DNA of 64,000 bases, from assembly GCA_020444245.1 (NCBI GenBank), contig JAHLLI010000015.1, positions 1 through 64,000 on the forward strand, written 5' to 3'. Shown here in pieces: positions 35,818 through 44,515 of the stretch (position 1 is its first letter; each line of letters starts with the position of its first letter). Both the position numbers and the translations under genes were made by a program. The notes under the pieces were generated by a model. It saw only the letters and a list, made by a program, of their open reading frames with translations, did no database searches and was not told the origin of the DNA. The DNA comes from Actinomycetales bacterium. Its GTDB lineage: Bacteria; Actinomycetota; Actinomycetes; Actinomycetales; Cellulomonadaceae.

Positions 35818-37941
35818 TCACCGGGTCAGGACGGAGACCAGGGACCGCAGGCGCTGGTTCTCGAACACTCCGTCGACGGTGACCAGGTTCTGCGCGGAGT
35901 CGGCCAGCGGGACCCGCCAGTTCGGGTACTCCTGGTCCGTGCCCGGCTGGTTCTGGGTGCGCCGCTCACCGACCGCGTCGGCCAGCGAGACCCCGATCAG
36001 CACCGACGGCGCCGCCAGCACGAGGCGGTGCAGCGCCTCGATCACCTCGCGCTCGCTCGGGTCGTCGCCGATCAGCCCGCGGGCGCGCAGCACGTCGACC
36101 ATCCGGTCCCGCTCGGCCATGGCGTCGGACCTGGTCTTCTCCAGCGGCTCGGTGAGCAGGCCCAGCTGGTGGCGCAGGTCCACGTGCTCCCCCGCCAGGT
36201 ACCCGGCGGTCGGTGGCAGGTCGTGGGTCGTCACCGTGGCCAGCGCCAGGCGGCGGTAGTGCTCGGGCGGCATGACCCCGCCGTCCTCGTACTCGAACCA
36301 CAGCACCGAGGTGCCGAGCACGCCACGGTCGGACAGGTAGTCGCGCACCCACGGCTCGAAGGTGCCCAGGTCCTCGCCGATCACCACGGCGCCGGCCCGC
36401 TGGGCCTCCAGGCACAGGATCCCGATCAACGCCTCGTGGTCGTAGCGGACGTAGGCGCCCTCGCGCGCGGAGTGGCCCTCCGGGATCCACCACAGGCGGA
36501 ACAGTCCGATCACGTGATCGACCCGTAGCGCGCCGGCGTGCCGCAGGATGGTGCGCAGCAGGTCCCGGAACGGGCGGTAGGCCGCCCTGGCCAGTGCGTC
36601 GGGGCGCCACGGCGGCTGGGACCAGTCCTGCCCGTGCTGGTTGTACATGTCCGGTGGGGCGCCCACCGCCACGCGCTGGGCGAGCACGTCGCGCAGCGCC
36701 CACGCGTCGGCACCCTCCGGGTGCACCCCTACCGCGAGGTCGTGCGCGATGCCCAGGCGCATCCCGGCCCGTAGGGCGTCGGCCTGCGCCGCCGCGAGCT
36801 GCTCGTCGGCCACCCACTGCAGCCAGCAGTAGAAGTCGATCCGCTCGGCGAGCTCGGCGCGCAGCCGCCGCACCAGCGGCGAGTGCCGGTCGTGCGCCTC
36901 GTCGGGCCAGTCGTCCGGGCCGTACTTCTCGTACAGGGCGCACCAGGTGGCGAAGTCCTCCAGGCCCTGGCCCTGCTCGGCACGGAACTCGTCGAACATC
37001 GCCTGGCGCGCCGTCGAGCGCGGCGCCGCGAAGACCACCTCGAGCGCCACCCGCTTGGCCGACCAGGCCGCGTCGCGGTCGATGGGCCCGGACTCCAGGG
37101 ACATCGGGCGCGCCACCTCCGCCTGCCACTCGACCAGCGAGCGCTCGGCGATCGGCAGGTAGGCGGTCTCGGGGATGTCCTCGGGTCGCACGTAGAGCGG
37201 GTGGACGAACCGACGGGTGGTGGGCAGGTAGGGCGACGGCGTCAGCGGCGAGACGGGCTCGGCCGCGTGCAGCGGGTTGACCAGGAGGAAGTCCGCGCCG
37301 ACCCGGCCCGAACCCCAGGCCAGGTCCGCCAGGTCGGCCAGGTCGCCGACGCCCCAGGACCGCTCCGACCGCACCGAGTACAGCTGCGCCATGAAGCCCC
37401 AGCCGCGGCGCTCGTCGAGGCCGGCGGGCAGCTCGAGCCGCCGGGGGGTCACCACGAGCGAGCACCGCGCGACGGTGGAACCCGACTCGGCGACCAGGGT
37501 GTGCCAGCCGAGCGGCAGGTCACCGGGCACCTCGACGGTCGCCCGGCCCACGACGCGACCGTCGACGGCCCGTGGCGGCACCCACAGGTCCACCGGGGAG
37601 ACCTCACGGCGCTCGCCGGTGTCCTCCAGCTCGACCCACGCGTGCACCTCGGCGCCGTCGTCCACGTGCACCGACACGTGTGGCGTGCCGCCCTCGCGCA
37701 GCACCACGACCGGCGGCAGCATCCGCCGCCACACCTCGTCCTCGGCGTTCTCGAGCTCCACGGTGACCCGCTCGGGACTCGAGGCGTCCACGCCGAGCGC
37801 GGCGAGCACGTCGATCATCGTCCCGGGGCTGACCCACTTGTGGGTGCCGTCGAAGCCCCAGAAGTCGGGCACGACGCCGTAGCGCTCGGCCAGTGCCAGG
37901 AGCGCGTCCGTGAGCCCCTCGGGGCGTGCGTCGTCGAACAC
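35818..37941 (-). CDS. malQ: 4-alpha-glucanotransferase (amylomaltase), GH77
   Basis: 707 residues. Actinomycete-type MalQ: N-terminal MalQ-N domain (about 1-165) and a GH77 barrel with LRVDHVIGLFRLWWIPEG (catalytic Asp), GEDLGTFEP (acid/base Glu) and THDLPPTAGY (third Asp). Transfers glucan segments in maltodextrin and glycogen metabolism. GTG start lies directly after GGAGG, which is too close for a normal ribosome site. CAGGAT seven bases upstream makes a leaderless transcript possible. Confidence 0.94.
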   Translation of the reverse strand: MFDDARPEGLTDALLALAERYGVVPDFWGFDGTHKWVSPGTMIDVLAALGVDASSPERVTVELENAEDEVWRRMLPPVVVLREGGTPHVSVHVDDGAEVHAWVELEDTGERREVSPVDLWVPPRAVDGRVVGRATVEVPGDLPLGWHTLVAESGSTVARCSLVVTPRRLELPAGLDERRGWGFMAQLYSVRSERSWGVGDLADLADLAWGSGRVGADFLLVNPLHAAEPVSPLTPSPYLPTTRRFVHPLYVRPEDIPETAYLPIAERSLVEWQAEVARPMSLESGPIDRDAAWSAKRVALEVVFAAPRSTARQAMFDEFRAEQGQGLEDFATWCALYEKYGPDDWPDEAHDRHSPLVRRLRAELAERIDFYCWLQWVADEQLAAAQADALRAGMRLGIAHDLAVGVHPEGADAWALRDVLAQRVAVGAPPDMYNQHGQDWSQPPWRPDALARAAYRPFRDLLRTILRHAGALRVDHVIGLFRLWWIPEGHSAREGAYVRYDHEALIGILCLEAQRAGAVVIGEDLGTFEPWVRDYLSDRGVLGTSVLWFEYEDGGVMPPEHYRRLALATVTTHDLPPTAGYLAGEHVDLRHQLGLLTEPLEKTRSDAMAERDRMVDVLRARGLIGDDPSEREVIEALHRLVLAAPSVLIGVSLADAVGERRTQNQPGTDQEYPNWRVPLADSAQNLVTVDGVFENQRLRSLVSVLTR

Positions 37942-38022
37942 CCTCCGAATCCTGCCAGAGCGCGGGGCACTCGGCGGAACCTGCCGCCCGGACGCGCGGG
38001 AGCACTCCCCCGGCCGGCGGCC

Positions 38023-39810
38023 TCAGACGCTCTCGCGCTTGGCCTTCGGCTCCCCGGCGAGCCGGCGCGCGGTGGTGACCAGACCCACGTGGCTGAAGGC
38101 CTGCGGCACGTTGCCCAGCTGCCGTCCGGTGCGCGGGTCGTACTCCTCGGACAGCAGCCCGAGGTCGTTGGCCAGCCCGATGGTGCGCTCGAACACCTCG
38201 GTCGCCTCGTCCGCGCGCCCGATCTCCCACAGCGCGTCGGCGTACCAGAAGTTGCAGGCCACGAACGCGCCCTCCTGGCCGGTCAGCCCGTCGCCCTCGT
38301 CGCCGTCGGCCCGGTAGCGCATCACGAACCCGTCGCGCACCAGCTCGCGGCCGATCGCGTCGACGGTCCCGACGATCCGCGGGTCGTCCCACGGCAGGAA
38401 GCCCACCTGGGGCAGGAGCAGCAGGGCCGCGTCCAAGCCCTGCGAGTCGTAGAACTGGGTGAAGGTGTTGCGCTCGGCGTCGAACCCGTAGGTGCACACG
38501 TCGTCGTGGATCTCCTGGCGCAGAGCCCGCCACCGCTCCACCGGGCCGTCCACCCCGTCACGCTCGACCGCCTTGACCATCCGGTCCGCGCCCACCCAGG
38601 CGAGCACCTTGGAGTGCACGAAGTGCCGCTGCGGACCACGCATCTCCCACAGCCCGTTGTCCGGCTCCCGCCAGGTCTGGGCCAAGTGCTCGAGCAGGGC
38701 GACCTGCACCGTCCAGCCCTCCTCGGTGGTCGCCATGCCGTGGGTGCGCGCCATGTGCAGGGTCTCGAGCACCTCGCCCCACACGTCCAGCTGACGCTGC
38801 TCGGAGGCCGCGTTGCCGATCCGGACCGGGCTGGAGCCCTCGAAACCGCCCAGCCAGTCCAGCTCGGACTCCGGGATGCGGCGCGAGCCGTCCAGCGCGT
38901 ACATGATCTGCAGGTCCGCCGGGTCGCCCGCCACGGCGCGCAGCAGCCAGGCCCGCCAGGCCTTCGCCTCCTCGACGTAGCCCGTGCCGAGCATCGCCTG
39001 GAGGGTGAACGAGGCGTCGCGCAACCAGCAGAACCGGTAGTCCCAGTTGCGCGACCCGCCGATCTGCTCGGGCAGGGACGTCGTGGCGGCCGCGACGATC
39101 CCGCCGGTGACCGCGTCGGTGAGGGCCTTGAGCACGATGAGCGAGCGCCGCACGGCGGGGGCCCATCGGCCGTCGTAGCGGAGCTGGTCGATCCAGCCGT
39201 TCCAGAACTCCACGGTGTCGATCAGCGCGTCCTCGGCGTCCGCGGCGATCGGCGCCGGCTCCCAGGCCCGGTAGTGGGTGAGCACCATCGGCACCCGCTG
39301 ACCGGCGCTGACGTCGAAGTGGCTGTACAGGTCCGCGCCGTCGCGCTCGAGCGCCACGGGCGTGGTGACCAGCACGGCGTCCGGGCCGGCCACGGCCGTC
39401 GCGCACCCGCGATCCACCTCGAGCCAGGGCAGCACGTGGCCGTAGTCGAACCGCAGGCGCAGGTGTGAGCGCATCCGCACGGTCCCGCGCACGCCCTCGA
39501 CGATCCGCACGACGTCCGCGGCCCGCCCGCGCGGTGGCATGAGGTCGATCACCCGCACCGCTCCGTCGTCGGTCTCCCAGAAGGTCTCCAGCACCAGGGT
39601 GTCGTCGCGGTACTGCCGGCTCGAGCAACGCCCGGCGCCGTCCGGCGCCAGCCGCCAGTGGCCGGCGTCGTGGTCGCCGAGCAGCGAGGCGAAGCACGCC
39701 GGCGAGTCGAACCGCGGCAGGCACAGCCAGTCGATCGAGCCGTCCACCCCCACGAGGGCGGCGGTCTGCAGGTCGCCGATCAGGCCGTAGTCCTCGATGC
39801 GCGACGCCAT
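38023..39810 (-). CDS. GH15 family protein, glucoamylase or trehalase
   Basis: 595 residues, no signal peptide. N-terminal beta-sandwich, then an (alpha/alpha)6 barrel with RNWDYRFCWLRDASF, the general acid Glu in GLWEMRG, and the general base in SEEYDPRTGRQLGN-PQAFSH. Actinomycete members without a signal are often alpha,alpha-trehalases; a cytoplasmic glucoamylase is the alternative. GGAGAGGACC precedes the ATG. Lies 81 bases upstream of malQ on the same strand, which fits storage-sugar metabolism. Confidence 0.88.
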   Translation of the reverse strand: MASRIEDYGLIGDLQTAALVGVDGSIDWLCLPRFDSPACFASLLGDHDAGHWRLAPDGAGRCSSRQYRDDTLVLETFWETDDGAVRVIDLMPPRGRAADVVRIVEGVRGTVRMRSHLRLRFDYGHVLPWLEVDRGCATAVAGPDAVLVTTPVALERDGADLYSHFDVSAGQRVPMVLTHYRAWEPAPIAADAEDALIDTVEFWNGWIDQLRYDGRWAPAVRRSLIVLKALTDAVTGGIVAAATTSLPEQIGGSRNWDYRFCWLRDASFTLQAMLGTGYVEEAKAWRAWLLRAVAGDPADLQIMYALDGSRRIPESELDWLGGFEGSSPVRIGNAASEQRQLDVWGEVLETLHMARTHGMATTEEGWTVQVALLEHLAQTWREPDNGLWEMRGPQRHFVHSKVLAWVGADRMVKAVERDGVDGPVERWRALRQEIHDDVCTYGFDAERNTFTQFYDSQGLDAALLLLPQVGFLPWDDPRIVGTVDAIGRELVRDGFVMRYRADGDEGDGLTGQEGAFVACNFWYADALWEIGRADEATEVFERTIGLANDLGLLSEEYDPRTGRQLGNVPQAFSHVGLVTTARRLAGEPKAKRESV

Positions 39811-39990
39811 GACGGTCCTCTCCGGTCGGGGCCCCCAGATGCCGACCGGGGGAAGGTCTGCCTACAGTCAAAGCCCGGCCGTCCGTCCCCGCACGGTGGA
39901 CGTCGACGGTGGCTCGCCCCGCCCCGGTGCGCAGTGGCCGAGCCCGCGCCGCCCCCTGCGGCGCCCGACGAACCCGATCGAAGGAGATGC

Positions 39991-41028
39991 ATGTCCGCAC
40001 GTGTCGTAGTGGTGACCGGAGCCAGTGGCGGCGTGGGCCGCGCCGTCGTGCGCGAGCTCGCCGGGCCCGGGGTGGCGATCGGCCTGGCGGCCCGCGGGCG
40101 CGCCGGTCTGGAGGCCGCGGCCGCCGAGGTCGAGGAGGCGGGCGGCACCGCCCTGGTCCTGCCCACCGACGTCGCCGACCCGGCCCAGGTCGAGGCCGCC
40201 GCGGCGCGCGCCGAGGACGAGCTCGGCCCGATCGACACCTGGATCAACGTCGCCTTCTCCAGCGTGTTCGCACCGTTCACCCAGGTCAGCGCCGAGGAGT
40301 TCGGCCGGGCGACCGCCGTGACCTACCTCGGCTACGTGCACGGGACCAAGGCAGCCCTGGACCGGATGCTGCCGCGCGACCGCGGCACGATCGTCCAGGT
40401 GGGCTCAGCCCTGGCCTACCGGGGCATCCCGCTGCAGAGCGCGTACTGCGGCGCCAAGCACGCGATGGTCGGCTTCACCGAGTCGCTGCGCACCGAGCTC
40501 ATGCACGACGGCAGCCACGTGCGCGTCACGATGGTCCACCTGCCGGCCGTCAACACCCCGCAGTTCTCCTGGGTGCTGTCACGGCTGCCGCGCCACCCCC
40601 AGCCGGTGCCGCCGATCTACCAGCCGGAGGTGGCTGCCCGCGCCATCGTGGCCGCGGCCGACGACCCCCGCCGCCGGGAGTACTACGTCGGGTCGTCCAC
40701 GGCGGCGACCGTGATCGGCGGCAAGCTCGCCGGCGGGCTCCTGGACCGGTACCTGGCCCTGACCGGCTACGACTCCCAGCAGACCGACGCACCCGTCGCC
40801 CCGGACCGACCGGCCAACCTGTACGACCCGGTCGACGAGGACCGTGACCTCGGCGCGCACGGCGAGTTCGACGGCGCCGCGACGGACCGGTCGTGGCAGG
40901 CCCGGTTCACCTCCTCACCCTGGCTGGTCGCGGGCGCGGTCAACCTCGCCGCGCTCGCGGTCGCGGGCGCCCGGATGGTCTGGACCGACCGGTCGGCGTT
41001 CGCCAGGGCGGTCGCGTGGCGGCGCTGA
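39991..41028 (+). CDS. Short-chain dehydrogenase/reductase with C-terminal extension
   Basis: 345 residues. Rossmann TGASGGVG at 8-15, catalytic Ser (QVGSALAYR), Tyr and Lys in YCGAKHA. Beyond the usual 250 residues there is an extension ending in a hydrophobic helix (about 315-335), possibly a membrane anchor. AAGGAG just upstream of ATG 39991 sets the start. Divergent from the GH15 gene. Substrate unknown. Confidence 0.85.
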   Translation: MSARVVVVTGASGGVGRAVVRELAGPGVAIGLAARGRAGLEAAAAEVEEAGGTALVLPTDVADPAQVEAAAARAEDELGPIDTWINVAFSSVFAPFTQVSAEEFGRATAVTYLGYVHGTKAALDRMLPRDRGTIVQVGSALAYRGIPLQSAYCGAKHAMVGFTESLRTELMHDGSHVRVTMVHLPAVNTPQFSWVLSRLPRHPQPVPPIYQPEVAARAIVAAADDPRRREYYVGSSTAATVIGGKLAGGLLDRYLALTGYDSQQTDAPVAPDRPANLYDPVDEDRDLGAHGEFDGAATDRSWQARFTSSPWLVAGAVNLAALAVAGARMVWTDRSAFARAVAWRR

Positions 41029-41111
41029 GCGCCGTTCCGCCGGGTCTGCTGTCGATGTCCCGGCTGCACGTGGCTCGCGCGGCCGTGGCACGCCTGCGCC
41101 ACGGGGCTCGA

Positions 41112-41117
41112 TAGCCT
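41112..41117 (+). promoter_or_regulatory. -10 box of leaderless mscS-type gene
   Basis: TAGCCT, seven bases before the ATG at 41125, no Shine-Dalgarno. Confidence 0.45.
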
Positions 41118-41124
41118 GCTCGGC

Positions 41125-42153
41125 ATGCCAGACGCTCTGACTTCCCTGTCCGTACCCTCGCTGGCGGCCCTCGTCACGACCGCCGCGGACGGCTCGGTGA
41201 CGTTCCTCGAGTGGCTGGTGGGACCTCCCCTGCAGACCGTCATCACGATCGTGGTCGCCGGCGCCGTCCTCACGGTGCTGCGCTGGGCGATCCGCCGCAC
41301 GGTGCGCTCGGTGGTCGAGGGCTCGAGCCAGGTGCGCAACCACGCGCGCCGGCTGCTGCTGCGCTCGGGCATCGACGCGCCGGCCGACGACCCACTGACG
41401 GTCGCCCGGCGGGTCCAGCGGGCCGAGACGATGGGTTCGGTGCTGCGCTCGAGCGCGGCGCTCCTGGTCGGCATCGTGGCGATCACCGTGCTCGCCAACA
41501 TCTGGCACTGGGACCTGGGTCCGCTGCTCGCCTCGGCCGGCGTGGCCGGCGTCGCGCTCGGCTTCGGCGCACAGACCCTGGTGAAGGACTTCATCTCCGG
41601 GCTGTTCATGCTCATCGAGGACCAGTACGGCGTCGGCGACGTCGTGGACCTCGGTGAGGCGACCGGCACGGTGGAGGCCATCGGTCTGCGGGTCACCCAG
41701 ATCCGCGACCTGCAGGGCACCCTCTGGTACGTGCGCAACGGCGAGGTGCTGCGGGTCGGCAACCTCACCCAGGGCTGGTCCCGCGCGTTCGTCGAGGTGC
41801 TCATCACCCCCGACCAGGACGTCGAGGCGGCTGCCGAGCTGCTGCGCGCCGCGGCCGGTTCCCTCGCGGACGACGAGGATGTGGCCCCGTTGCTGCTCGA
41901 CGACCCGGCCGTGACCGCCTACGAGGACCTCTCCGGCGAGGCGGTGCGGCTGCGCACGATGGTCAAGACGGTCCCGGGCCAGCAGTGGGCGGTCCAGCGG
42001 GTGCTGCGGCGCCGCATCCGGGACGCCTTCACCGGTGCCGGGGTACCCCTGGCGCTGCCGCACCGGGAGGTCCACGTCCGCCCGGCCGTGAGCGTGTCCG
42101 ACGGCCCGGTCGGGCCGGCGGGCGACGATCAGGACCAGAACAGCAAGGCCTGA
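41125..42153 (+). CDS. Small-conductance mechanosensitive channel, MscS family
   Basis: 342 residues. Three membrane segments (about 30-60, 110-130, 133-160), the last being the pore helix GVAGVALGFGAQTLVKDFISGLFMLIEDQY, followed by the beta domain (VDLGEATGTVEAIGLRVTQIRDLQGTLWYVRNGEVLRVGN) and a C-terminal alpha/beta domain. Releases osmolytes on hypo-osmotic shock. Its end overlaps the convergent EIIA gene by 25 bases. Confidence 0.93.
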   Translation: MPDALTSLSVPSLAALVTTAADGSVTFLEWLVGPPLQTVITIVVAGAVLTVLRWAIRRTVRSVVEGSSQVRNHARRLLLRSGIDAPADDPLTVARRVQRAETMGSVLRSSAALLVGIVAITVLANIWHWDLGPLLASAGVAGVALGFGAQTLVKDFISGLFMLIEDQYGVGDVVDLGEATGTVEAIGLRVTQIRDLQGTLWYVRNGEVLRVGNLTQGWSRAFVEVLITPDQDVEAAAELLRAAAGSLADDEDVAPLLLDDPAVTAYEDLSGEAVRLRTMVKTVPGQQWAVQRVLRRRIRDAFTGAGVPLALPHREVHVRPAVSVSDGPVGPAGDDQDQNSKA

Positions 42154-42605
42154 CCGCGCTCCACCCGGTCACCGGGCTCCACCACGGCGAGCACCTGGGC
42201 AGCCGGGGCCTGCAGCGCGACGACCGGACTGGCCAGCTCGGCCCCCGCGGTCCGCGACCGCTCGACCTCCCAGACCAGCACCGGCTGGCCGACGGCGAGC
42301 CGCTCCCCCACCCTGCACCGCTCGCGCACGTGGTGGTCGACGGCCTGGACGCCCAGGTGGACCAGCACCTGGCGGCCGTGGTCGGCGACCAGCATCACGG
42401 CGTGCGGCAGGATCGCGTGCACCAGGCCGTCGCACGGCGAGGTCACCTCGACGCTCGCGACGTCCGCGTCGGGCAGCACCGCCAGGCCGGGGCCCACCAC
42501 CCCACGCGCGTAGACCGGGTCCGGCAGGTCCGCGAGCTCGACGACGGTCCCCGCGAAGGGCGCGAGGAGCTGCAGGACCGGCCGCTGCGTGCTGCTCACT
42601 GACAC
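42129..42605 (-). CDS. PTS glucose-family EIIA component 1
   Basis: 158 residues of the EIIA-Glc fold (FAGTVVELADLPDPVY, then SPCDGLV). Both functional histidines are present: one in LPHAVML and the phosphorylated one in VLVHLGV. Takes phosphate from HPr and passes it to EIIB. Annotated from GTG 42605; a GTG two codons later has a better placed GGGGG. A possible own -10 TAGGGT lies upstream on the minus strand. Confidence 0.88.
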   Translation of the reverse strand: MSVSSTQRPVLQLLAPFAGTVVELADLPDPVYARGVVGPGLAVLPDADVASVEVTSPCDGLVHAILPHAVMLVADHGRQVLVHLGVQAVDHHVRERCRVGERLAVGQPVLVWEVERSRTAGAELASPVVALQAPAAQVLAVVEPGDRVERGQALLFWS

Positions 42606-42669
42606 CCCCGAAGCGCTGGTTGAGGCGCACCCTACCCGTGGGGGTACTGCCGCGGGGTGGGTGTCCGAC

Positions 42670-42686
42670 GTCGGCCGTCTGCCGAC
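42670..42686 (-). terminator. Hairpin after the second EIIA gene
   Basis: GTCGGC-CGTCT-GCCGAC, six base pairs, immediately following the stop at 42687 on the minus strand. May attenuate read-through into EIIA 1. Confidence 0.35.
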
Positions 42687-43154
42687 TCAGCTGTCCCAGG
42701 TCAGCAGCGGGTCGAGCGCGTGCACGCTGGCGCCGGCGACGGCCAGAGGGTGCAGCGCTCCGTGGTCGGCCTGCAGCGCGACGACGGGGCACAGCGGCGG
42801 GTTCCCGCGCGCGACGGCCGCCGCCAGGTCCCAGGTCACCACGACCTGCCCGGCGCGGACCGTGTCACCCTGCCCGCAGTCCAGCGTGAACGTCTCGCCC
42901 AGCAGCCGGACGGTGTCCAGGCCCAGGTGAACCAGCACGGCGCGCCCGTCGGGCACCTGGACCACGAAGGCGTGGGGGTGCAACGCGGAGAGCACCCCGT
43001 CGACCGGGGAGACCACGTCGACCACGCCGGTGCTGCCCGGGTCGAGGGCGATCCCCGGCCCGAGCATCTCCTGGGCGAACACGTCGTCCGGCACGTCGGC
43101 CATGCTGACCACCGCCCCGGCGATCGGGGCGACGACGGTGAGCGGCTCGGTCAT
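42687..43154 (-). CDS. PTS glucose-family EIIA component 2
   Basis: 155 residues, paralogue of the next gene downstream. IAGAVVSMADVPDDVF, SPVDGVL, LHPHAFVV and the active-site AVLVHLGLDTV. ATG overlaps the EIIB stop (ATGA). The start at 43154 is chosen over a longer frame because of this coupling. Confidence 0.88.
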   Translation of the reverse strand: MTEPLTVVAPIAGAVVSMADVPDDVFAQEMLGPGIALDPGSTGVVDVVSPVDGVLSALHPHAFVVQVPDGRAVLVHLGLDTVRLLGETFTLDCGQGDTVRAGQVVVTWDLAAAVARGNPPLCPVVALQADHGALHPLAVAGASVHALDPLLTWDS

Positions 43155-43384
43155 GAGCGCAGGTCGTCGATCTCGGCGGCGAGGGTGTCCGCCTCCGGGC
43201 CGACGACCACCTGGACCACGGTGCCGGAACGGACCACCCCGAACGCGCCGCTGGAACGCAGCGCGGCCTCGTCGACCCGGGCAGGGTCGGTGAGCTCGAC
43301 CCGCAGGCGCGTGATGCACGGCTCGAGGTCCACGACGTTCCCCGAACCGCCCAGTGCGGCGAGGATCTCCTCGGCCTTGCTCAT
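43151..43384 (-). CDS. PTS glucose-family EIIB component
   Basis: 77 residues, single EIIB domain. The phosphorylated Cys sits in LEPCITRLRVEL at about 23. CAGGAGGACC precedes the ATG. First gene of an EIIB-EIIA-EIIA unit that lacks the membrane EIIC, which must be encoded elsewhere. Confidence 0.9.
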   Translation of the reverse strand: MSKAEEILAALGGSGNVVDLEPCITRLRVELTDPARVDEAALRSSGAFGVVRSGTVVQVVVGPEADTLAAEIDDLRS

Positions 43385-43436
43385 CGGTCCTCCTGGTGGG
43401 CTGTGCGGACGACCATGCCAGCGTATCGCCGTCGAG

Positions 43437-43472
43437 GGGGCCGCACCCTGCGTGCTCGCCAGGTGCGGCCCC
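43437..43472 (-). terminator. Strong hairpin terminator after SnoaL-like gene
   Basis: GGGGCCGCACC at 43437-43447 pairs perfectly with GGTGCGGCCCC at 43462-43472 (11 base pairs, inner stem can extend). Lies seven bases past the stop at 43480 on the minus strand. Confidence 0.6.
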
Positions 43473-43479
43473 GCGCTCC

Positions 43480-43947
43480 TCAGCCGAGGAGCTGATCGGC
43501 TGCGTCCGGCTCGGCCCAGTAGAGCGTCACCGAGGCGAGCTTGCCGTCGGCGAACGTGAACCTGTTCAGCATCGTCAGGTCGAACGGACCCTGGTCGGGA
43601 GCCTCCCCGACCCAGTGGTACTCGACGACGCCGGTCGTCCCGTCGGCCGACACGAAGCTGCGGACCAGCTCGGTCGCCTCGTGGTCGGTGATCGACGCGA
43701 CGTCGCGCAGCACGGACGCGAACGCGTCGCGTCCCTCGGCGTACGAGTCGTGAGCCTTGTTCTCGAACGTCACGTCGTCGGCCGTCAACGCGAGCTGCGC
43801 GTCGACGTCACCGGCCAGCCACGCGTCGACCAGCTGGGACTGCAGCTGCTCGGCCCGGTCCACTGCGGACCCGGTCGAGGCCGCGCACCCGCCGACCGCG
43901 ACGAGCATCAGCAACCCCGCGAACACCAGGGCGGACGTCTTCCTCAT
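43480..43947 (-). CDS. SnoaL-like domain lipoprotein
   Basis: 155 residues. Lipoprotein signal with VAVGGC lipobox (Cys about 21), then an NTF2/SnoaL-like cone fold: AEQLQSQLVDAWLAGDVDAQLALTADDV, YAEGRDAF, FTFADGKLASVTLYW. GAGGAGG before the ATG at 43947 excludes the longer frame to 44001. Likely surface-bound. Ligand or reaction unknown. Confidence 0.8.
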   Translation of the reverse strand: MRKTSALVFAGLLMLVAVGGCAASTGSAVDRAEQLQSQLVDAWLAGDVDAQLALTADDVTFENKAHDSYAEGRDAFASVLRDVASITDHEATELVRSFVSADGTTGVVEYHWVGEAPDQGPFDLTMLNRFTFADGKLASVTLYWAEPDAADQLLG

Positions 43948-44037
43948 CGTGCACCTCCTCGTGCTCGGTGGCGGTGGTCGGGTCGACCCCGCCGGTTCCA
44001 CCGTCGCGCCCGGTCCTCAAGGCGATCTCAAGGGGCG

Positions 44038-44391
44038 TCACGGGTAGGCCGCCTGGACCCGCACGAGGCCGCCGTCCGGGTCGGCGATGTCGGCGATCCG
44101 CGCACCCCACGGCGCATCGAAGGGGCCGGCGACCACCCGGTGCCCGGCCCGGCGCAGGCGCCCGACCACCGCGTCGACCTCCGCGGGCGAGGCGACCCGG
44201 ACCACCGGCCGGGCCGCGACCCGACGCGACGGGTCGGCGCACCCGACCCACTCGACCCTGCAGCGGCCGGGCATGACGACGACGCCGGCCCCGGGCGCGG
44301 GATCCGGGACCACCACGCCCAGCGCCCGGTAGAACGCGATCGAGCGCGCGAGGTCACCGACCTCAAGGAGCACACCGTCGACGAGTCCCAT
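44038..44391 (-). CDS. VOC-superfamily (glyoxalase-like) protein
   Basis: 117 residues, one glyoxalase/bleomycin-resistance type domain: LLEVGDLARSIAFYRALGV at the start, VVAGPFDAPWGARIADIADPDGGLVRV at the end. AAGGAGG before the ATG. Could be a metal-dependent enzyme or drug-binding protein. Function not assignable. Confidence 0.8.
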   Translation of the reverse strand: MGLVDGVLLEVGDLARSIAFYRALGVVVPDPAPGAGVVVMPGRCRVEWVGCADPSRRVAARPVVRVASPAEVDAVVGRLRRAGHRVVAGPFDAPWGARIADIADPDGGLVRVQAAYP

Positions 44392-44503
44392 CGCGGCCTC
44401 CTTCCGCCCGCCACCCTGCGCGGCCCGGCTCAAGGAGACCCAAAGGCGCCGGTGACCTGCCTCGACGTCACCCGTCCGGGGCTCGGGACCCGGGCCCGCG
44501 GCG

Positions 44504-44509
44504 TAGGGT
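44504..44509 (+). promoter_or_regulatory. -10 box of leaderless SARP gene
   Basis: TAGGGT, six bases before the GTG at 44516, no Shine-Dalgarno. Confidence 0.5.
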
Positions 44510-44515
44510 CGAACC

